Of a stretch of DNA of 64,000 nucleotides, positions 58,456 through 64,000 are shown one piece after another. Location: the IMG/VR virus record IMGVR_UViG_3300043775_000755, positions 1 to 64,000 of that record; one strand, given 5' to 3'. The translations under genes and the position numbers were made by a program. This stretch comes from a virus. The notes beneath the pieces were generated by a model. That model had not been told where the DNA came from. It did no database searches and worked only from the letters and a program-made list of their open reading frames with translations. Each line of letters starts with the position of its first letter. The stretch's first letter is position 1.

Positions 58456-58660
58456 GTTCTAGCTTTTTTTCGTCTGATTTAGTAATCACATCTGCTTTTA
58501 GTTTTTCTATAGCTTCATTATATCCAGGCATGTTTTTTAAAGCTTCTAACGTACCAATTGACAAGTCTCTTAAGTTTGTTAATTCATTTATAACTTGCTG
58601 CATTACTCTTGACAAAGCTTCAACTTTGTTTTTCATTTCTATTAATGATTGTTCTTTCAT
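58442..58660 (-). CDS. Small coiled-coil protein between nrdB and nrdA
   Basis: A 72-residue charged helical protein (MKEQSLIEMKNKVEALSRVM at the start), overlapping the nrdA start by 14 bases. No redox motif, so it is not a glutaredoxin or NrdI. Its conserved-looking place inside the reductase operon suggests a partner or regulator of the reductase, but this is inference. Confidence 0.6.
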   Translation of the reverse strand: MKEQSLIEMKNKVEALSRVMQQVINELTNLRDLSIGTLEALKNMPGYNEAIEKLKADVITKSDEKKLELDVE

Positions 58661-58675
58661 TTTATTATTTTTTAA

Positions 58676-59644
58676 TTACCATATATTTTCATAATCTTCC
58701 CCTTCGCCTGCTTTACTATAATCCGTAGATCTTATTGCAAAGAAATCTGTGTGCGTATGCCCGCCAGTTAAATGGTAAAACCAATCTAAATTTGCTGCAG
58801 CATCTTTGTCGTAAGCAAAATGATCTTTTAGTTCAACATAACCAAGCTCCATCAACTTCTCGTTTGTACGCTTCTTAATGAAGTGTTTTAAGTCTACCGC
58901 TTTAATACCTTCAATATCACCCATCTCAAACATCTTATCAATATAAGCAACTTCTAATTCTATCATTGTATTAGCAGCATCTATTATATCTTTTTTACAT
59001 AAGTGTAATAATTGCGTGTTTTCTCTGCACATATCGCGGAATAGCTTACAACCCATCTTACTGTGTAATGATTCGTCACGCACACTCCACTTCATTTGTT
59101 GCCCAATACCTTTCAATAGATTCCTCATCTGAAAAGAATACAATACAGCAAATGCAGAATAAAGACTAACCCCTTCAGCAAAAGCGCTAAACACAGCAAG
59201 AGACTTAGCAATCCCAGTGTGAGAGTTACCTTCATATCCAACCAAGTTGTTAAACCTTTCAGCCGTTGCGGGTTCGTGTAAAAAAGCTTTGTAATCTTCA
59301 AGTCCAAGTGTTTCATTTAAGTAGCTATAAGCAACAGCGTGAATAGTTTCTTGTGATCCAAACATCATAGCCATTTGTTGTATCTCGTGTTTAGGAAACC
59401 AACTAACAACTTTCTGTGTCCAATAATCTGAAACTGCGCATTCTGTTTGAGCAAAACCCAGTAGAATATTTCCTACCAGGTTCTTTTCTTTTTCATTTAA
59501 TTGTTCATTCCAATCTTTTAAATCTCCTGACATACTTATTTCAGTATGCAACCAAAAAGCTTGTGCTTGTTTGAGCCAACCTTCCGTGTAGTAGTCGGGA
59601 TATTCAAATGGTTTGTATTCTAATCTCTTATCAAATAATCCCAT
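58676..59644 (-). CDS. nrdB: Ribonucleotide reductase, class I small subunit
   Basis: A 322-residue ferritin-like subunit that generates the radical for NrdA. Ligands can be seen: E68 in F-A-Q-T-E-C, E99-T-I-H102, radical tyrosine Y106 four residues after the histidine, and a later R-D-E-S-L-H motif. The first ligand is Glu rather than the Asp of E. coli. The length is normal. The metal (iron or manganese) cannot be read from sequence. Confidence 0.93.
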   Translation of the reverse strand: MGLFDKRLEYKPFEYPDYYTEGWLKQAQAFWLHTEISMSGDLKDWNEQLNEKEKNLVGNILLGFAQTECAVSDYWTQKVVSWFPKHEIQQMAMMFGSQETIHAVAYSYLNETLGLEDYKAFLHEPATAERFNNLVGYEGNSHTGIAKSLAVFSAFAEGVSLYSAFAVLYSFQMRNLLKGIGQQMKWSVRDESLHSKMGCKLFRDMCRENTQLLHLCKKDIIDAANTMIELEVAYIDKMFEMGDIEGIKAVDLKHFIKKRTNEKLMELGYVELKDHFAYDKDAAANLDWFYHLTGGHTHTDFFAIRSTDYSKAGEGEDYENIW

Positions 59645-59649
59645 ATATT

Positions 59650-59799
59650 TTATTTTTCTATTTCAAAAGCAATATCTATGAATGGCAAGTATAAAACATG
59701 CGTTGAATACGTTTCTTCTTCATAAGTTCTTATTCCAAATAGAATTCCTGGGTAAAACCCAACTGTTAAACTCCAATATTTATCTTCCTTGTCCTGCAT
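59650..59799 (-). CDS. Small conserved phage protein (49 aa)
   Basis: I start at the ATG at 59799 (M-Q-D-K-E-D-K-Y-W-S-L-T), since longer starts at 59811 and 59853 overlap the 43-residue gene more deeply. The product contains W-S-L-T-V-G-F-Y-P-G-I-L-F-G-I-R-T-Y-E-E, which I recognise from small phage proteins next to nucleotide-metabolism genes. It is hydrophobic but not clearly membrane-spanning. Function unknown. Confidence 0.6.
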   Translation of the reverse strand: MQDKEDKYWSLTVGFYPGILFGIRTYEEETYSTHVLYLPFIDIAFEIEK

Positions 59800-59911
59800 A
59801 TCTTTTAACATAATTTTTACTTGTTTTATTATTACTATTTTTTGTTTTTGCATGAATCCCTGGTCTGCTTATATTCCTGATCTTTTTAGATCCAACCTCG
59901 TTTTTTGCCAT
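59780..59911 (-). CDS. Tiny basic conserved protein (43 aa)
   Basis: A 43-residue frame from ATG at 59911 to TAA at 59782-59780. It begins MAKNEVGSKKIRNISRPGIH and ends K-R-Y-A-G-Q-G-R. I recall the G-S-K-K-I-R-N and R-P-G-x-H-A-K-T pattern from small phage genes near reductase clusters. It overlaps both neighbours by about 20-26 bases. Function unknown. Confidence 0.6.
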   Translation of the reverse strand: MAKNEVGSKKIRNISRPGIHAKTKNSNNKTSKNYVKRYAGQGR

Positions 59912-60071
59912 CTATTTTATATTTTTCTCGCATTTTTAATATATCCTTGTATTTAACTTTACCATTAACATTGAAAGACCATTTAACCCATTTATCAAAT
60001 TGCCTTTCAGCGTAATTTTTCCATGCTAGCCTTCTCGATTCTGCAGGATTAACTGAACTGTCTTGTCGCAT
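59886..60071 (-). CDS. Small basic hypothetical protein (61 aa)
   Basis: A 61-residue basic protein with N-P-A-E-S-R-R-L-A-W-K-N-Y-A-E-R-Q-F-D-K-W. The ATG at 60071 overlaps the nuclease gene by 46 bases; no later ATG keeps the conserved-looking segment, so I keep this start. No domain recognised. Confidence 0.55.
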   Translation of the reverse strand: MRQDSSVNPAESRRLAWKNYAERQFDKWVKWSFNVNGKVKYKDILKMREKYKIDGKKRGWI

Positions 60072-60472
60072 TCTGGTTGATTTTGTGGTTTATATAATGT
60101 TCTTGTGTCATCGTTATCGTGCATCCATTTCTTGAATAACTTCCATCGTAATGGGAAAGATTCGTTGGCTCTGCCTTTTGTTTCAATTATAAAATCTTTA
60201 CCAATGAAATCTGGTGTATATTTTAAGTTAAGTATTTTTTTGTCGCCACGGTCCTCAAAGCCTCCTTTACCATTGGACTGTCTCTCAAAGCTTTTGTTCG
60301 GAAATTGAAAACTAGGGACAAGTTCAAAAGTGTGTGATTCATATTGCGCTTTTATATCGTGTTCTTTTAATACTTTGTACATATACTTTTCAAGACCTGA
60401 AGCAAAGGTAATGCCGTCATACATTACCTTTTTTGCTACCACAGGACCTTTCTTTCTACTAATCTTTTTCAT
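60026..60472 (-). CDS. PDDEXK nuclease, DUF1064-like
   Basis: A 148-residue protein with the PD-(D/E)xK layout: E28 in S-G-L-E-K-Y, D88 in Y-T-P-D-F, and E97-T-K99 in I-I-E-T-K-G. The opening K-K-V-M-Y-D-G-I-T-F-A-S-G-L-E matches what I recall of the DUF1064 phage family. Likely a small endonuclease used in recombination or host DNA breakdown; the target structure is unknown. Confidence 0.78.
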   Translation of the reverse strand: MKKISRKKGPVVAKKVMYDGITFASGLEKYMYKVLKEHDIKAQYESHTFELVPSFQFPNKSFERQSNGKGGFEDRGDKKILNLKYTPDFIGKDFIIETKGRANESFPLRWKLFKKWMHDNDDTRTLYKPQNQPECDKTVQLILQNREG

Positions 60473-60765
60473 TAATTGTAAGCGCTGTATTTTTCTTTTT
60501 TAGCGTCGACTGTTGTATAATTAACTTCAGCGCGTTTAATCATTGCTTCTTGTTCAAGATCAGTTAACTCTTCTTTTAAACGTTGTATGTATAGCACAGC
60601 ATCCATTAGCTCTTCTTGTAAATGATTAGCCCAAGCAAACAAATCTGACTTATCATCTCGTAATGTTTTACCGTACTTTGCAAAGCCAACATCTGATCTA
60701 CTTATAAATTTATCTACAACTGATTCAACGACTGGATCTCTAAATTCAATTTCTTTCTTTCTCAT
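60472..60765 (-). CDS. Possible all-alpha NTP pyrophosphohydrolase-like protein
   Basis: I place the start at the ATG at 60765, which overlaps the upstream stop by one base. The 97-residue product contains K-Y-G-K-T-L and L-Q-E-E-L-M-D-A-V-L-Y-I, an E-E-x-x-D pattern seen in MazG-like nucleotide pyrophosphohydrolases and related small phage proteins. The second metal-binding half is not obvious, so catalysis is uncertain. A one-mismatch 10-bp word lies at 60587-60596. Confidence 0.55.
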   Translation of the reverse strand: MRKKEIEFRDPVVESVVDKFISRSDVGFAKYGKTLRDDKSDLFAWANHLQEELMDAVLYIQRLKEELTDLEQEAMIKRAEVNYTTVDAKKEKYSAYN

Positions 60766-61604
60766 TATAATGTTGTTGCGTTTAATTGAGTAGTGCACCT
60801 TGGGACTAACCAAGGGCCCTCTTTAACAAATGTGCCGTTCTCCATTTTGCCTTTACGATCCTTAATTACATTGTAAGCTGATACAACACAGTCTTCAACT
60901 TTTAATCCTTCTAATGCTGCAAGATTAGTTAATACAACCATACAATCTCCAATAGCATCGATGAATTCTTCTTTGTCATTTTTAAGAATAGCTTTTCCTA
61001 ATTCTCCAGCTTCTTCCATTAACTTTATAAACTGAGTTTTATTATCGCCGTTTCTATAGATGCCTCTTTCATCCGCCCATTGCCTGATCAAATCATATAC
61101 ATTAGGAACTTCTGTTTTAGATTTTGCTTTTGGTTCTAATAACGTTTTAGCAAATTCTTCTAATGCTTTATTGTATACATAAGTTCTACCTGGATTGAAC
61201 ATAGATACATTAGCATTCTTTACAATCCATTCTGCAATAACAGGAGTTAACGTATAACTACCAAAGCCTGTTTTAAATTGTATTCCTAAGTTGTCAAACA
61301 AGTTACCTTTTAGTTTATTAACTGGACAAGGAAACGTTGTTGTTTGTTCTGTTACATTTAATACCATTTTATTTTTTTGTTTATTGATTAAATTCTTATA
61401 TGATTGTCTGTCTATCTTATAACCGTAGATAAGTTGAAGTTCTAACTCTCGCGCTGATATATAATCTATATCGTCACTTGAATCTAGAACTTCGTATTCT
61501 CCAGTCTGATACCCTTGTTGTATCGTTAATCTATCTTTAAGATTACGTGTCACTCCTATTTTTTTACCAGGAATGTGATACAAAAAATAAATTGTTTTTG
61601 TCAT
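60765..61604 (-). CDS. GIY-YIG-like domain fused to MazG pyrophosphohydrolase
   Basis: A 279-residue fusion. Residues 1-75 (Y-F-L-Y-H-I-P-G-K-K-I-G-V-T-R-N-L-K-D-R) look like a GIY-YIG or T5orf172-type nuclease fold with a degenerate first motif. The middle has no match. Residues about 170-255 form a MazG domain with E197-E-A-G-E201 and E213-x-x-D216...D220, the metal site that splits NTPs or dNTPs. MazG next to thymidylate synthase suits nucleotide-pool control or removal of host alarm nucleotides. Confidence 0.72.
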   Translation of the reverse strand: MTKTIYFLYHIPGKKIGVTRNLKDRLTIQQGYQTGEYEVLDSSDDIDYISARELELQLIYGYKIDRQSYKNLINKQKNKMVLNVTEQTTTFPCPVNKLKGNLFDNLGIQFKTGFGSYTLTPVIAEWIVKNANVSMFNPGRTYVYNKALEEFAKTLLEPKAKSKTEVPNVYDLIRQWADERGIYRNGDNKTQFIKLMEEAGELGKAILKNDKEEFIDAIGDCMVVLTNLAALEGLKVEDCVVSAYNVIKDRKGKMENGTFVKEGPWLVPRCTTQLNATTL

Positions 61605-61613
61605 TTTGTTTAC

Positions 61614-62381
61614 TTATACAGCTACTGTCGCTGTGATTACTGGTCCATGTTTGTATGCGATTAATTCTAGTAGATTACCATCTAACTTATATTTAGGCAA
61701 TTCAAAGTTATCTTGTTTAAGATATTCATGAACAGCTTCTAATTGATTATTGTATATATGCGCATCTACTATCTGTATATCTAAAACATTAGCATCTAAA
61801 CCTGTATAGTCAGCTACATATAATAGTATTCTAGTAAACAAAGCAACGTCATAAGGTATACCTAAAAATAGATCACCTGATCTTTGTACAACAAACATAT
61901 TAAGTTTACCTTTATCTACAAAAAATTGGAAATACAAATAACAAGGAGGCAATGCCATCTGATCTTGCTGAGCTGGATTCCATAATGATATGATGTGTCT
62001 GCGGCTATCTGGATCAGTCCTTAATGATTTTATTACGTTTTGCATTTGATCTATATTTTGGTTGTTAAAATTGCGCATTTGATGCCCATACACAGGTCCA
62101 AGATCTCCATTCTCATCTGCCCAAGCATCCCATATCTTTATTCCAGCATCTTTAAACATTTTAATATTTGTTTGACCAGACATAAACCATTCAAACTCCG
62201 TGTCAAATATCTTTTGCGACATTCTTCTACCAGTTATAATGGGGAAATACTTTGAAACATCTATACTTAAAGATGCATTGAAAATAGAACTACAGCCTAC
62301 TTTAGTACGATCTAATCTATGAGTTCCTTTTGTTAAACATTCCCATAATAATTCTTTATATTGTTCTTCATAATTCTTCAT
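61614..62381 (-). CDS. thyA: Thymidylate synthase (ThyA)
   Basis: A 255-residue ThyA-type enzyme that converts dUMP to dTMP with methylene-tetrahydrofolate. Visible: R-R-H-I-I-S-L-W-N-P, catalytic cysteine in L-P-P-C-Y-L-Y-F-Q-F (Tyr replaces the usual His after Cys), Q-R-S-G-D-L-F-L-G-I-P, and D-A-H-I-Y-N-N-Q near the end. Length is close to the family norm. With NrdAB and the MazG proteins it builds the phage dNTP supply. Confidence 0.93.
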   Translation of the reverse strand: MKNYEEQYKELLWECLTKGTHRLDRTKVGCSSIFNASLSIDVSKYFPIITGRRMSQKIFDTEFEWFMSGQTNIKMFKDAGIKIWDAWADENGDLGPVYGHQMRNFNNQNIDQMQNVIKSLRTDPDSRRHIISLWNPAQQDQMALPPCYLYFQFFVDKGKLNMFVVQRSGDLFLGIPYDVALFTRILLYVADYTGLDANVLDIQIVDAHIYNNQLEAVHEYLKQDNFELPKYKLDGNLLELIAYKHGPVITATVAV

Positions 62382-62382
62382 A

Positions 62383-62721
62383 CTAGAATAGTTTTAAGTT
62401 ATCGTTAATTACTTTTTCTTTTTTAATTTGTTTTTCTACTGCTTTAGGCTCTTCTTTTATTTCTTGCTTAGTATACTTACTATAATAATAAAGATAGTAT
62501 TTATATATTTGTTTCCATATCTCTACTTTACCATAAGTTTCAGGACTTGTGCTTATCTTACCATTAACATTTATAGTTATATACCATTCAGTAGGGCTTT
62601 TAGCAAATGGTGCAATGTATATGCCATTTCTTATACCCCAATCTCTAGCATCGCATTCACTAAGTTTGCAAGAATAACTGCCCATGTCTATGGCCCCTTT
62701 CTTTTTAGTTCCACTACCCAT
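62383..62721 (-). CDS. Hypothetical protein (112 aa)
   Basis: A 112-residue protein with C-K-L-S-E-C-D-A-R-D-W-G-I-R-N-G-I-Y-I-A-P-F in the first half and a lysine- and glutamate-rich tail. It may start at the ATG at 62721, directly abutting the helicase stop, or at an internal Met 13. Family unknown to me; position suggests a replication-associated protein. Confidence 0.6.
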   Translation of the reverse strand: MGSGTKKKGAIDMGSYSCKLSECDARDWGIRNGIYIAPFAKSPTEWYITINVNGKISTSPETYGKVEIWKQIYKYYLYYYSKYTKQEIKEEPKAVEKQIKKEKVINDNLKLF

Positions 62722-64000
62722 TTAGTCCCAAGGCATCTTATCGTCTGAACTTACTGCTGGAACGTGTGGTAAGAAACAACCTGAAGCTGGTTCCCACTTG
62801 AAATGACATTCAGCACCATTCTCACCTAGGTTTTGAAATTTACATTTAAGAACTTTTACTTTAACAGTTTTGTCTTCGTAGTTTCTATGAACTAATAATC
62901 CATGATATGATGCATCGTACCATTCACCACCACCTTTAATGTTGTACATAGTAGGCTCTTCAATCTTGCCACTACTGTCTTTATACATTTTAGTTGGATG
63001 CGCTACAACCATAACTAATACATCATACTTTTTAGCAAAGATTTCAATCTGACTTAAGTATTCTAACGTGTATACATTTACATCGCCAGAAGCATCCGCG
63101 GATCTTACCTTATTGAATGGATCAATAACTAAGCATTTAATTCCTTTACGTTTAACTAGCTCAGCACCTTTACGCAGTACCGATTCTAAAGTATAACGTT
63201 CCATGTCAATAAAGAAATAATTATCATTAACATGGTCCGCTACTTGATTCCACTTCTCTGATTTAATATCTTCAACGCCGGGCATACCTTGCCAAGTTTT
63301 TCTCATTAACTTATGAGCATGCAAATAAGTAGGGTGATTCTCAGGAGAAGCATAAGCAGTTTTCCAACCATAGTTAGCATTGTAACCTATAACCATTTGG
63401 TCAACAAAGTCAGACTTTCCAGAACTAGGTATACCAGTAACAGTGATGAACTGACCCGTATAAGTAGAGAAAATACTATCGAAATTCTCAAGGCCAACCT
63501 GGAATCCAGGTTTAAACCCATTGCGTACAAAATCCGTGACTTCATCTTCTATGTCTCTAAAGGTTGTTACATTTTCTAATGGCACAGGTTTAGCTCTGCT
63601 AATTCTATTAGATAAAGCTTCCTTACCGTATTTAATTAAATATTCATTTGCATCCTTACAATCATCGAAAGTTGCAATATAACAAGTTTCTGATCCTAAT
63701 CTCCTAACTAACTCAGACTGCAGGGCTTGCCCGGCAGCATCTGAATCAACTGCTATTATTATTTTTTGTTTGTCTTCAAAATAGTCGATGCAATTATCCA
63801 GGTATTCTAAATTGTTTGTATTAAGCGTTGCCCCATTTGGTACAGATATTGCATTAGTGATCCCGGACTCATGCAAGGCAAGGACATCCATTTCGCCCTC
63901 CACGATGATACAATACTCAAAACCCACAATGCTATTAATATTGTAAAAAACTTTCTCAGCGCCTTTATACAACTTAAAGTTCTTTCTACCATCTCTGTAT
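62722..64000 (-). CDS. T7-gp4-like primase-helicase, 5' end off window
   Basis: The open frame continues past the right edge (R-D-G-R-K-N-F-K-L-Y-K-G...), so the TTG near 63972 is not the start. Visible parts are a TOPRIM domain (I-V-E-G-E-M-D-V, then I-I-A-V-D-S-D-A-A-G) and a RecA-type helicase domain with Walker A G-I-P-S-S-G-K-S, Walker B C-L-V-I-D-P-F and V-V-A-H-P-T-K. It should prime and unwind DNA at the fork. The N-terminal zinc-binding primase part, if present, lies beyond the window. Confidence 0.9.
   Translation of the reverse strand, partial: YRDGRKNFKLYKGAEKVFYNINSIVGFEYCIIVEGEMDVLALHESGITNAISVPNGATLNTNNLEYLDNCIDYFEDKQKIIIAVDSDAAGQALQSELVRRLGSETCYIATFDDCKDANEYLIKYGKEALSNRISRAKPVPLENVTTFRDIEDEVTDFVRNGFKPGFQVGLENFDSIFSTYTGQFITVTGIPSSGKSDFVDQMVIGYNANYGWKTAYASPENHPTYLHAHKLMRKTWQGMPGVEDIKSEKWNQVADHVNDNYFFIDMERYTLESVLRKGAELVKRKGIKCLVIDPFNKVRSADASGDVNVYTLEYLSQIEIFAKKYDVLVMVVAHPTKMYKDSSGKIEEPTMYNIKGGGEWYDASYHGLLVHRNYEDKTVKVKVLKCKFQNLGENGAECHFKWEPASGCFLPHVPAVSSDDKMPWD

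Noticed and set aside
63970-63972. TTG as the start of the primase-helicase
   Set aside because: The frame continues upstream to the window edge with sensible sequence, and the TOPRIM domain would be left without its usual N-terminal part. The gene is simply cut by the window.

Overview
The window is one continuous piece of an A+T-rich tailed bacteriophage genome. It has no bacterial housekeeping genes, integrase, transposase or CRISPR array. Several things point to a Bacteroidota (flavobacterium-like) host: start codons follow A-rich leaders without Shine-Dalgarno motifs, there is a DUF285/BspA-type adhesin, the lysis cassette ends in a single-protein spanin, and many small genes resemble families I know from Bacteroidota phages. 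The terminase, portal, capsid and tail-ring order with a short-tail gene set and a giant virion protein resembles crAss-like phages (Crassvirales). That assignment is inference from gene order and remembered protein character, not from a search.

Left arm (1-10.83 kb, minus strand): about 35 small genes with few recognisable functions (metallophosphoesterase, Gp88-like, WYL_2-like, zinc ribbons, DpnD/PcfM-like), plus a phage tmRNA with an unusually long predicted tag and a tRNA-like gene. Each of 11 transcription units begins with a nearly identical ~43-bp element, so this looks like a dispersed early regulon. A 10-bp word, TGCTATACAC, is scattered through the same arm, mostly inside genes and in two reading frames. 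A conserved hairpin occurs four times.

Control region (10.83-11.77 kb): no credible gene. It holds a C/A-rich, TACG-rich, iteron-like block unlike the rest of the window, followed by a plus-strand copy of the early-promoter pattern and the fourth hairpin. It separates the divergent early and late arms and is the best candidate for an origin or regulatory centre.

Late arm (11.77-56.6 kb, plus strand): small virion-associated genes; three large fibre/adhesin genes (collagen-like, DUF285 repeat, YadA-head-like); a holin, DUF5675 lysin and u-spanin cassette; phage GroEL and GroES; a double GroES-fold candidate; small and large terminase; portal; scaffold candidate; major capsid; a duplicated pair of ring/connector genes; two large tail proteins; a cupin; an internal virion protein with a strong -1 frameshift signal; and a 2992-residue polyvalent protein with metallopeptidase, sigma-like and HAD motifs.

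Right arm (56.7-64 kb, minus strand): nucleotide and DNA metabolism. It encodes class I ribonucleotide reductase subunits, a PDDEXK nuclease, MazG-type proteins, thymidylate synthase and a T7-gp4-like primase-helicase that runs off the right edge. Together the genes describe a virulent phage that remakes the nucleotide pool, brings its own folding machinery and expresses a tightly co-regulated set of small early host-takeover genes.
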